Notes under the pieces: generated by a model | Databases searched by the model: none | What the model saw: the letters and a program-made list of their open reading frames with translations, nothing else | Told to the model about the DNA's origin: nothing | Program-made: the position numbers and the translations under genes | In this document: positions 1-6,873 of the stretch, one piece after another | Layout of the letters: every line of letters starts with the position of its first letter | How positions within the stretch are numbered: position 1 is the first letter of the stretch | Assembly: GCA_009827215.1 (NCBI GenBank) | Contig: WUAJ01000007.1 | Location: 1 to 27,263, forward strand | From: Phycisphaeraceae bacterium | GTDB lineage: Bacteria; Planctomycetota; Phycisphaerae; Phycisphaerales; UBA1924 | Reading direction: 5' to 3' | DNA: 27,263 nucleotides

Positions 1-1
1 G

Positions 2-733
2 AGCTTTCACTGGGTGAAGGACGCGATCGAGGACACGATGCGAGATCCGAGCGATCCGCTGCATGCGCACGGGATTGTCACGGCACCGATCAACAAGCTC
101 GCGTGGTCGCTCGCTGGGAAGAACTATCCTGGACACACAGAACTGATCGCTAAGACACTGGGACAGCGAAGATTCGCGATGATGTTCGTTGGCAAGAAAC
201 TCCGCGTGGTGCTCGCGACGGTGCACATCGCGCTCAACGACATCCGCGATGTGCTGACGATTGGGAAGGTCCATACCGCGATCGATCTGGGACACCAGGC
301 GTGTCTGGATCTCGGGATCAGACGACCACGCATCGCTGTGTGTGGGCTGAACCCACACGCGGGCGAGGATGGGTTGATGGGCGACGAGGAGCAGCGCTTG
401 ATCAAGCCTGCGATTGATCTCGCGATCGAGTCGGGGATCCGCGTCGAGGGACCCTTCCCAGCGGACACGATCTATCGTCCTGCGATGGAGGGGAAGTACG
501 ATCTCGTCGTCGCGATGTACCACGATCAGGGTTTGATCCCAGTCAAGTTGCTCGAGCGTGATGATGCGGTGAATATCACATTGGGGCTTGGTGATGTTGT
601 GCGGACCTCTCCAGATCACGGCACAGCGTTCGACATCGCGGGCAAGGGGATTGCTGATCCCGGCTCCATGAGCAGCGCGATTGATCTTGCGATCGAGATG
701 TGCAACGCGAAGAGGCAAACAGCTGCGATGTAA
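2..733 (+). CDS. pdxA: 4-hydroxythreonine-4-phosphate dehydrogenase, 5' end missing
   Basis: PdxA oxidises 4-phosphooxy-L-threonine in the DXP-dependent pathway to pyridoxal phosphate, in the cytoplasm, using NAD and a divalent metal. The reading frame is open from base 2, so the gene enters from outside the window. The visible 243 residues are the C-terminal part of a protein that is usually about 330 long. Seen here are the TAPINK segment, GHTE, VHIAL and MYHDQG, which carry the three family metal-ligand histidines, plus the NPHAGE block and the GTAFDIAGKG segment near the end. The in-frame GTG at 14 is not a real start. The gene ends in TAA with no hairpin directly behind it. A separate promoter precedes the next gene, so the two need not be co-transcribed. 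Identification is firm. Confidence 0.95.
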   Translation, partial: SFHWVKDAIEDTMRDPSDPLHAHGIVTAPINKLAWSLAGKNYPGHTELIAKTLGQRRFAMMFVGKKLRVVLATVHIALNDIRDVLTIGKVHTAIDLGHQACLDLGIRRPRIAVCGLNPHAGEDGLMGDEEQRLIKPAIDLAIESGIRVEGPFPADTIYRPAMEGKYDLVVAMYHDQGLIPVKLLERDDAVNITLGLGDVVRTSPDHGTAFDIAGKGIADPGSMSSAIDLAIEMCNAKRQTAAM

Positions 734-760
734 GAAATTGATGTGTTTTGCAGGAGTTGT

Positions 761-788
761 TTGACCAAGAGTCATTTTCTGGTACACT
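761..788 (+). promoter_or_regulatory. Putative sigma70-type promoter of the MATE gene
   Basis: TTGACC (761-766) and TACACT (783-788) are separated by 16 bases, close to consensus in both boxes. Transcription would start near 795 and leave a leader of about 130 bases before the ATG at 923. The leader holds a five-codon ATG frame at 798-815. Predicted from sequence only. Confidence 0.5.
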
Positions 789-922
789 CTCCGCACTATG
801 AACACCATCAACTGACATTTCGACTCGTCAAATTTTGGCAAAGAAATGAACGATCCCGCATCTATCAGCGGTGAGCGTCGGTACACAGGGTTCATATCCC
901 ACATTTCAGTTTGGATATCAAG

Positions 923-2509
923 ATGTCAGAAGTGCACGAACCAACTTCGGTTGATCGGTCCGTCGAGTCTTTGGACGCGGATCTGGATCAAGCCGAGCAG
1001 ACAACACAGCCCGTTGATGAGCGGGAGTTGAACACAGCGCCGAGCGCTGAGGGTGATCATGCGCTGAGCGAGATGCTCGCGATCGCGCTGCCTTCGGTCG
1101 CGACGATGGCGTCGTACACCGTCATGCAGTTTGTCGACAAGCTGATGGTCAAGGAGATCGGTCCAGAGCCCGTCTATGTATCAGCGCAGTCCAACGGCGG
1201 GATGATGGCGTGGATGATGATGTCGTTCGTGCTTGGGATGACGGGCGTGATCAACTCGTTCGTCTCCCAGAATCTCGGCGCGGATAAACCAGAACGCGGC
1301 GCGGCGTACGCATGGAACGGACTCTGGGTCGGCGCGGTCTACTGGGCGCTGATCTTGGTTCCAGCAGCGTTCTTTGTGCCGGATTTGTTCTCGCGCATCC
1401 ACAGTGGCGAGACGATGCTTATCGAGCTCGAATCCAACTACGCGACGATCATGCTGTTTGGTGGTCTGGGAACGATCATCAGTCGGTGCGTGCATCACTA
1501 CTTCTATGGGATGCATCGTCCAAAGGTCGTTCTCGTGAGTGCCTTGTGTGGCAACGCGACGAACATCTTTCTCAACTATGTCCTCATCTTCGGGAACCTG
1601 GGAGCTCCGAAGCTTGGACTCACCGGTGCCGGAATCGCGACGGTCATCGGTGGATTCGTCGAGTTCCTGATCCCGATGGCGCTGTTCCTGAGTCCACGCT
1701 ACGCGATTCAGTACGGCACGCGCAAGGCGTGGCGGTTGAGTGTCGCGTGTATCAAGGGTTTGTTCAAAGTCGGGTTTGCGCCGGGACTCATGTTCGTCAA
1801 CGAGATGGCGTGCTGGGCAGCGCTCATGGCGTGGCTCGTCCCGATGGGTGGCGAAGCGATCGGTGATGATCCGGTCTGGCACAACACGACGGGATGGATC
1901 GCGCTGCAGTACATGCACCTGAGTTTCATGCCTGCGGTAGGGCTGTCGATCGCGACGCAAGCGATGGTTGGCAAAGCGATGGGTATGAAGCGTCCAGACA
2001 TCGCGCTCGAGCGGACGAAGCTGGCGCTCAAGATCACAATGGGGTACATGGCGCTGTGCGCCCTGGTGTTCGTTGTGTTCCGCGGACCACTCATTGGGTT
2101 CTTTATCAACAGCGACACACCACCTGAACTTCGTGAGAAGCTCATCGCGATCGGTTCTTCAGTGATGATCGCGGCGGCGGTGTTCCAGATCTTCGATGCG
2201 ATGGCGATCACGACTTCGGCGGCTCTTCGAGGCGCTGGAGATACCATTTGGCCGGGCGTGGCAACGATCGTGTTGTCGTGGGTCTGTATCCCGGGCGTTG
2301 GTCTGGCGCTGATCCACTGGATGCCTCAGCTCGGATCGATGGGTCCCTGGATCGGTGCATCGTTGTACATCATCGCGCTGGGGATCGCTCTGAGTATTCG
2401 ATTCCTCGGCGGGAAGTGGAAGACGATGTCGCTTGTGGAAGCGGATCAGGAGCCGGATCTGGATCCGTTTGACGATGTGCTTCCCGATCCGACCCTGACA
2501 AGTGGCTAA
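923..2509 (+). CDS. MATE family multidrug/metabolite exporter
   Basis: This is a polytopic inner-membrane antiporter of the MATE (NorM-like) family, which exports cationic or aromatic compounds in exchange for Na+ or H+. The protein has 528 residues, slightly above the usual 450-480. The excess is an acidic hydrophilic N-terminal tail of about 50 residues and a short acidic C-terminal tail (EPDLDPFDD). About twelve hydrophobic segments are visible. Family-like features include ALPSVATMASYTVMQFVDKLMV in the first helix region, an internal repeat architecture, and AALRGAGDT in the second half. The first possible codon is a TTG at 911; I prefer the ATG at 923 because nothing favours the TTG, although no clear SD precedes either. 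A promoter at 761-788 and no obvious partner suggest a single-gene unit. The substrate cannot be read from sequence. Confidence 0.85.
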   Translation: MSEVHEPTSVDRSVESLDADLDQAEQTTQPVDERELNTAPSAEGDHALSEMLAIALPSVATMASYTVMQFVDKLMVKEIGPEPVYVSAQSNGGMMAWMMMSFVLGMTGVINSFVSQNLGADKPERGAAYAWNGLWVGAVYWALILVPAAFFVPDLFSRIHSGETMLIELESNYATIMLFGGLGTIISRCVHHYFYGMHRPKVVLVSALCGNATNIFLNYVLIFGNLGAPKLGLTGAGIATVIGGFVEFLIPMALFLSPRYAIQYGTRKAWRLSVACIKGLFKVGFAPGLMFVNEMACWAALMAWLVPMGGEAIGDDPVWHNTTGWIALQYMHLSFMPAVGLSIATQAMVGKAMGMKRPDIALERTKLALKITMGYMALCALVFVVFRGPLIGFFINSDTPPELREKLIAIGSSVMIAAAVFQIFDAMAITTSAALRGAGDTIWPGVATIVLSWVCIPGVGLALIHWMPQLGSMGPWIGASLYIIALGIALSIRFLGGKWKTMSLVEADQEPDLDPFDDVLPDPTLTSG

Positions 2510-2528
2510 TGTGCTGGGTGTCTGAGAC

Positions 2529-2557
2529 TTGCGTTTGGTCCGTTGTGGGCCTAGACT
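2529..2557 (+). promoter_or_regulatory. Putative promoter of the TPR/alpha-CTD gene
   Basis: TTGCGT (2529-2534) and TAGACT (2552-2557) are spaced by 17 bases, upstream of a good SD (AGGAG, 2595-2599) and the ATG at 2605. The -10 sits in the context GGCCTAGACTT, which resembles TGCCTAGAATC at 19021-19031 upstream of the ACT-domain gene. Confidence 0.45.
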
Positions 2558-2604
2558 TACGACCGCCTGAATGAGCATTCGGGCTTGTTTGATCAGGAGA
2601 ACAC

Positions 2605-3546
2605 ATGACCAACGATCCCATGGACATGGTGGTCGGGGCTTCGGCCGCCGCCGCTGACGCACAGAACGCCAAAGACCTGTATACACAAGCGTTGACCCAA
2701 CTCAACGATGGTTACCGAAGCGAGGGCATCGAGTCCTTGCGCTCGGCGCTTGCCGCGGATCCAGGGAATCTGGATGTTGCGTTCAAGCTCGCGTACCAGC
2801 TCGATCTGCAAGGCGATGAAGAAGAAGCACTCTCGCTCTACGAGCGTGTGTGCGAGCACGCGCCAGCACCGATCAACGCGCTCATGAACCTCGCGGTCCT
2901 CTACGAGGATCAGGGTGACTATGTGCGTGCGGAGCGCTGCTTGCGTCAGATCTTGGACACGAATCCGAACCACGCTCGTGCGCGTCTGTTCATGACCGAT
3001 GTGCTTGCTTCAAAGGGCATGATGGTCGAGGAAGAGAACGAGCGGGACATCATGAAGCGTCGTGCACTGCTCGATACTCCTGTGACGGACTTCGAGCTGA
3101 CCGTTCGTGCTCGTACATGCCTCAAGAAGATGAACATCCGTACGCTCGGCGATCTGATCCGTATCAACGAATCGGAACTCATGAGTTACAAGAACTTCGG
3201 AGAGTCCTCACTCGACGAGATCAAGCGGATGCTCGCGGTCAAGGGTCTCAAGCTTGGTCAGGGTCACGAGGACGCGCACCGCGTTGCTCGCCGTCAGATC
3301 CTCGAGAAGCTCAAGGGATCAGGCAAAGAGCAGCTGCTCTCCAAGCCTGTTTCTGAGCTCCAGCTCACGGTGCGTGCTCGCAAGGCGCTCCAGATGCTCA
3401 ATATCCAGAGCATCGGGGACCTCTGCTCGCACACCGAAGCAGAGCTCATGGGAGTCAAGAACTTCGGTTCGACTTCGCTCGTCGAGATTCACGAGAAGCT
3501 GACCAACTTCGGTTTGTCGCTTCGTGTGATCGATGACAACGAGTAA
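2605..3546 (+). CDS. TPR protein with two RNA polymerase alpha C-terminal (alpha-CTD-like) domains
   Basis: The 313-residue soluble protein has about three TPR-like helical repeats (residues 24-125), a charged linker, and two copies of the RNA polymerase alpha-CTD helix-hairpin-helix fold at about 158-218 and 247-307. Each copy has the hallmark ELTVRAR or QLTVRAR stretch followed by GDL, then KNFG and a final EI..L helix. The arginine matching E. coli alpha R265, the main minor-groove contact, is present in both copies (R168, R258), as is the glycine matching G296. The position of N268 is T in one copy and K in the other. There is no alpha N-terminal domain, so this is not rpoA. By inference it may bind promoter UP-like DNA or transcription factors and use its TPRs to recruit a partner. 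The start is supported by AGGAG five bases upstream, and a terminator follows. Function is unknown. Confidence 0.85.
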   Translation: MTNDPMDMVVGASAAAADAQNAKDLYTQALTQLNDGYRSEGIESLRSALAADPGNLDVAFKLAYQLDLQGDEEEALSLYERVCEHAPAPINALMNLAVLYEDQGDYVRAERCLRQILDTNPNHARARLFMTDVLASKGMMVEEENERDIMKRRALLDTPVTDFELTVRARTCLKKMNIRTLGDLIRINESELMSYKNFGESSLDEIKRMLAVKGLKLGQGHEDAHRVARRQILEKLKGSGKEQLLSKPVSELQLTVRARKALQMLNIQSIGDLCSHTEAELMGVKNFGSTSLVEIHEKLTNFGLSLRVIDDNE

Positions 3547-3570
3547 GAAGAACTTACACTGAATACTCAG

Positions 3571-3594
3571 CCTCGGCAAATGCCGGGGTTTTTT
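3571..3594 (+). terminator. Rho-independent terminator after the TPR/alpha-CTD gene
   Basis: CCTCGGC pairs with GCCGGGG (7 pairs, one G-T) around an AAAT loop and is followed by six T. It lies 24 bases behind the stop codon. Confidence 0.9.
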
Positions 3595-3595
3595 G

Positions 3596-3624
3596 TTGCA
3601 TGTTTTGATCGCTGCGTGTACTAT
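3596..3624 (+). promoter_or_regulatory. Putative promoter of the RNHCP gene
   Basis: TTGCAT (3596-3601) and TACTAT (3619-3624) are 17 bases apart, starting directly behind the preceding terminator. The -10 is preceded by TGCGTG. The transcript would begin near 3631 and carry a leader of about 125 bases. Confidence 0.45.
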
Positions 3625-3646
3625 CTTGGCTGATGCAAGCACCCAT

Positions 3647-3722
3647 TGTGTAAATCCTGAGCGTGTTCTTTTTTACACATCGGCGCCGCCGGAAAGAAAC
3701 GGCGCCTGACACCGATCCGGTG
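3647..3722 (+). promoter_or_regulatory. Three consecutive inverted repeats in the leader of the RNHCP gene
   Basis: In order: TGTGTAAA/TTTACACA (3647-3654 with 3672-3679, 17-base loop), GGCGCCG/CGGCGCC (3682-3688 with 3700-3706, 11-base loop) and CACCG/CGGTG (3710-3714 with 3718-3722, loop ATC, then CGTTTTG). All are perfect. The first could equally be a protein operator. The last two would fold strongly in RNA, and the third with its short T run looks like a weak terminator. I do not recognise a known riboswitch. Confidence 0.55.
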
Positions 3723-3757
3723 CGTTTTGTTGTGCCGGGATCGATAAGGATTCACAG

Positions 3758-4126
3758 TTGAAACATCATGATAAGCACGCCCGAAAGCAGGGCGGATTCC
3801 AATGCATTCATTGCAAGGGGTATGTCTCGTACCAATCGTTTGGGACCAATCAGCGCAACCATTGTCCGCACTGTCTCTGGTCGAGGCATGTGGACGACAA
3901 GATCGGAGATCGACGATCGCCTTGCGCTCAACCGATGGAACCGATCGCGATCGCAGGGCGATCCGATGGGGAATGGGTGCTCGTGCACCGCTGCACAGGA
4001 TGCAGTCAGCTCCGCATGAACCGGATCGCGGGAGACGATGATGAGCTCGCGTTGCTGGCGCTGGCGCTGCGTCCGATCTCATCGCCCGCGTTCCCGCTGG
4101 AACTGCTCCCAAGATTTCGGATGTGA
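3758..4126 (+). CDS. RNHCP domain zinc-binding protein
   Basis: A small 122-residue cytoplasmic protein containing the eponymous RNHCP sequence (residues 33-37) of a poorly characterised domain family. Visible cysteine pairs are C16/C19, C36/C39 and C79/C82, with a further C56, which fits a zinc-ribbon arrangement. The rest is hydrophilic except the leucine/alanine-rich tail. The function of the family is not established; nucleic-acid binding is a reasonable guess from the zinc ribbon. The start is a TTG at 3758, chosen because AAGGA (3746-3750) lies 7 bases upstream and no in-frame ATG occurs before residue 60, which would remove the motif. It is transcribed alone, behind a hairpin-rich leader and ahead of a strong terminator, convergent with the BFD-like gene. 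Confidence 0.85.
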   Translation: MKHHDKHARKQGGFQCIHCKGYVSYQSFGTNQRNHCPHCLWSRHVDDKIGDRRSPCAQPMEPIAIAGRSDGEWVLVHRCTGCSQLRMNRIAGDDDELALLALALRPISSPAFPLELLPRFRM

Positions 4127-4150
4127 TGCAAACTCAGTTCGGAGATTAGT

Positions 4151-4173
4151 ACCGGGTTCGTCCCGGTTTTTTA
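4151..4173 (+). terminator. Rho-independent terminator after the RNHCP gene
   Basis: ACCGGG pairs with CCCGGT around TTCGT and runs into six T. The T run overlaps the TAA stop (4171-4173, read on the other strand) of the convergent BFD-like gene. Confidence 0.9.
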
Positions 4174-4446
4174 TTGGGATTCTGGTTTATCGCGCGTGCC
4201 GGATTTGTTGAACTTCAGTCTTCCCTCGGCGTAATCGGCAGCGCTGCCCTCAATAGTCGGGAGTTGTCCAGATTGATGTTGGTTGTGGAGCTCCTTGAGG
4301 TAGGGGACGCACCAGCCGCATCCTGTTCCGGCTCCGAGACATTCCGAGATGAGCGACGCGACAGGGGGATTCTCTCGCGCCAAATATGTGCGGACTTTGA
4401 CGAGCGGCACATGGAAGCACAAGCAGACATCGTCCTGAGGTTTCAT
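4171..4446 (-). CDS. BFD-like [2Fe-2S] binding protein (bacterioferritin-associated ferredoxin family)
   Basis: A 91-residue protein with the BFD cysteine signature: C8-x-C10, then C43-x2-C46 within the TGCGWCVPYL segment, the four ligands of a [2Fe-2S] cluster. In characterised bacteria Bfd gives electrons to bacterioferritin to release stored iron, and the same fold occurs as a domain in nitrite reductases and other oxidoreductases. Here it stands alone and no bacterioferritin gene is in the window, so the partner is unknown. The C-terminal 40 residues are hydrophilic and longer than the minimal 64-residue E. coli Bfd. The ATG has GGAG 7 bases upstream. It is divergent from the MFS/spermidine-synthase gene with an 89-base shared upstream region, and convergent with the RNHCP gene. 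Confidence 0.85.
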   Translation of the reverse strand: MKPQDDVCLCFHVPLVKVRTYLARENPPVASLISECLGAGTGCGWCVPYLKELHNQHQSGQLPTIEGSAADYAEGRLKFNKSGTRDKPESQ

Positions 4447-4535
4447 GTCGTCGCTCCGTGTGTCAGGAGAGGAGGAAAGGGGGACTTTGTGCTATTGTAT
4501 AGAGCCTTTTCTTCGCTCGCATTGCTGGAGTCTGC

Positions 4536-6839
4536 ATGGTCCTTTATTTTGTCTTTACGGTATTTCTATCCGCGACGCTGTTGTTCTCAGTCCAACCAAT
4601 GGTGGCCAAGAGTCTGCTCCCAGTATTCGGAGGGAGCTCATCCGTTTGGACAACCTGTATGTTGTTCTACCAGACTGTGCTGCTGCTTGGGTACTTGTAT
4701 GCGCACTTTGTGATGAAGCGTGTCTCGCGCCGCATGCAACTGATAGGGCATATCACGATGCTGATCATCGCGCTCGCTGCGGGGATTCTCTTCGATACGC
4801 CCGAAGCACCACCCAGTGCGACGACCTTTCCCGTGCCTTGGTTGATTCCTCAGCTCGCTCTCGTCTCAGGCTTGCCGTTCTTCATGATCTCCAGCGCCGG
4901 ACCACTGGTGCAGGGATGGTTCGCTCGCACAGGTCACAGCAAATCGCACGATCCTTACTTCCTGTACGCGGCGAGCAACGCCGGGAGTTTCTTTGGTCTG
5001 CTTGCGTATCCATTCTTGATCGAGCCAACACTGGGGCTTGATTCTCAGCGAGAAGTGTGGCTCAGTGGATTCGGGGTCTTCATCGTGCTGAGTTTCGGCG
5101 CGATCCTGATGACGCGGAAAGGCGCGAAGGATGATCCGCATGCTCCACCTCCAGAAGTGCTCGCGCCGCCGGAGGATACTGAGCGGACACAAACGGCTGA
5201 TCAACCGATCACTTGGTCTCGCCGTTTGCGATGGGTCTTCTATGCCTTTGTTCCTTCGTCGATGTTGCTTGGGGTGACGAGTCACATCACGATGGATATT
5301 GCTTCATTCCCGCTGCTCTGGGTGTTGCCCCTCGCGGTGTACCTGTTGACGATGATCATCGCATTTGCGGTGGATGCTGAGAAGTTTGTTGCTGTGATCC
5401 GAAGGCCTATGGTGATCGCGGTCATCGCCGCGACGGTTTTGGTACTCGCGTCAGAGGCTCAGAACTATGCGCCGCTCCCTGCCTTGGTCTCGGTTCAGTT
5501 GATTTTGCTCGCGCTTGTCGGACTGACGGGACACGGACTGCTCGCGAAGGATCGGCCGGGAGCAGAGCATCTCACTGAGTTTTATCTGATTATGTCGATC
5601 GGCGGCGCATTGGGTGGGGTGTTCAACGGGATCGTCGCTCCGCTCATCTTTGAGACGACACTCGAATACCAGATTATGTTGATCTGCTCGGTTTCACTCA
5701 TTCCATGGCAATCGATCCGATCAATCAAAGATCGGAAATCCAAGAAGATCGCACTGCTCACACGCTATGGACTTCCGCTGTTCAGTGTTTTGTACATGGT
5801 GTTGATGGGACTTTTCCTTGGATCCTTGATTGAACTATTGCCCATCCCAGCGAGTGACCGTCCGATCGCACTATTTGGATTCATTGTGATTGTACCAGCG
5901 GTCCTCATCTACCTCGCGTGGAGTGATGGAATCGCATGCATGCTCGTGCTTGCAGTGCCGCTGAGTGCGTCTGTATACGACAAACTGACCGATCCTCGGA
6001 TCCAGTATCGGAGCCGAACTTTCTACGGCGTGTTGAGTGTTGTTGATGAGAAGTTTTACGATCCGGAAATCGAGCAGTTGATGACGGTGCGAACCATCAT
6101 GCACGGCACAACCAATCATGGTGTGCAGTATCTTGACGATGCATTCAAGGATGTGCCGTTAGGGTATTACCACATTAATGGTCCATGCGGCATGGGGATC
6201 CGAGCGCTCAAAGAGACGAAACCAGACGGAGCGCGCATCGGGATCGTGGGGCTTGGGTCCGGAGCAATCACGGCGCACGGGCGAGCAAACGATACAGTTC
6301 GATACTTTGAGATTGATCCGGAAGTCGCGGACATCGCGCAAGATCCCGAGTTCTTCACCTACTTGTCAGACGCTGAATGCGAAGTTGATGTAGCGCTTGG
6401 GGATGGGCGTCTGCTGCTTGAGGAAGAACGACGGATCGGTGAAGATCCATACGACATGGTGCTCATCGACGCGTTCAGTTCTGACGCGATCCCTGTTCAC
6501 CTACTGACAGATGAAGCGATCCAGCTTTACTTTGATCGAATGAACGATGATGGGATTATCTTGCTCCATGTATCGAATAGGCATCTCAGATTCCAGCCGT
6601 TGGTATTCGAGCTTGGCAAGAAGCACAAAGCGTATGTGATGCGCTATGAACAGCAGCGTGATGAGATCCCAGATCACATGGAAGATTACTGGTTCCCATC
6701 TATCTGGATCGCGTTGACCAAGGATACAACGAGCGCTCAAGCGCTCTTGGATGCCGGCATGTTCCAGCAAGGTGAACCAATGTTTGATGTCCGACTCTGG
6801 ACGGATGAGTATTCGAATATCCTCTCGCTATTCCAATGA
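4536..6839 (+). CDS. Fused polytopic membrane / spermidine synthase-like protein
   Basis: The 767-residue protein begins with a long membrane region (roughly residues 1-480, twelve or more hydrophobic helices, starting LYFVFTVFLSATLLFSVQPM). It ends with a Rossmann-fold spermidine synthase-like domain (about 545-740). In the latter I see GLGSG (572-576), YFEID with acidic E592, a GDGR segment, and IDAFSSD (D645, D650) at the position of the catalytic aspartates. Such fusions are annotated as fused MFS/spermidine synthase and are frequent in planctomycetes and other marine bacteria. Their substrate is not established, and the soluble domain may be an aminopropyl- or methyltransferase. The ATG has GGAG 5 bases upstream. 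AroC starts only 34 bases downstream with no terminator between, so they may share a transcript. Architecture is certain, reaction is not. Confidence 0.85.
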   Translation: MVLYFVFTVFLSATLLFSVQPMVAKSLLPVFGGSSSVWTTCMLFYQTVLLLGYLYAHFVMKRVSRRMQLIGHITMLIIALAAGILFDTPEAPPSATTFPVPWLIPQLALVSGLPFFMISSAGPLVQGWFARTGHSKSHDPYFLYAASNAGSFFGLLAYPFLIEPTLGLDSQREVWLSGFGVFIVLSFGAILMTRKGAKDDPHAPPPEVLAPPEDTERTQTADQPITWSRRLRWVFYAFVPSSMLLGVTSHITMDIASFPLLWVLPLAVYLLTMIIAFAVDAEKFVAVIRRPMVIAVIAATVLVLASEAQNYAPLPALVSVQLILLALVGLTGHGLLAKDRPGAEHLTEFYLIMSIGGALGGVFNGIVAPLIFETTLEYQIMLICSVSLIPWQSIRSIKDRKSKKIALLTRYGLPLFSVLYMVLMGLFLGSLIELLPIPASDRPIALFGFIVIVPAVLIYLAWSDGIACMLVLAVPLSASVYDKLTDPRIQYRSRTFYGVLSVVDEKFYDPEIEQLMTVRTIMHGTTNHGVQYLDDAFKDVPLGYYHINGPCGMGIRALKETKPDGARIGIVGLGSGAITAHGRANDTVRYFEIDPEVADIAQDPEFFTYLSDAECEVDVALGDGRLLLEEERRIGEDPYDMVLIDAFSSDAIPVHLLTDEAIQLYFDRMNDDGIILLHVSNRHLRFQPLVFELGKKHKAYVMRYEQQRDEIPDHMEDYWFPSIWIALTKDTTSAQALLDAGMFQQGEPMFDVRLWTDEYSNILSLFQ

Positions 6840-6873
6840 ACTGCTGAAAAACAAACGCCGATAAGGGACAGAT

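Noticed and set aside
846..1031. Rightward 61-codon frame overlapping the MATE start, and a 5-codon ATG frame at 798-815
   Set aside because: No SD and no recognisable product. It could be a leader peptide, but nothing in the sequence supports that beyond position.
1181..1960. Leftward open frame of 259 codons opposite the MATE gene
   Set aside because: Antisense to a conserved membrane-protein gene; the R/D/H-rich composition is typical of reverse-strand shadows in GATC- and CG-rich coding DNA.
3949..3956. HIP1-type octamer GCGATCGC, suggesting a cyanobacterial origin
   Set aside because: The octamer is rare in the window compared with plain GATC, and gene content points to a planctomycete.
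4447..4535. Promoter for the MFS/spermidine-synthase gene around TATTGTATAG
   Set aside because: A -10-like sequence is present, but no acceptable -35 box at a suitable distance could be picked out.
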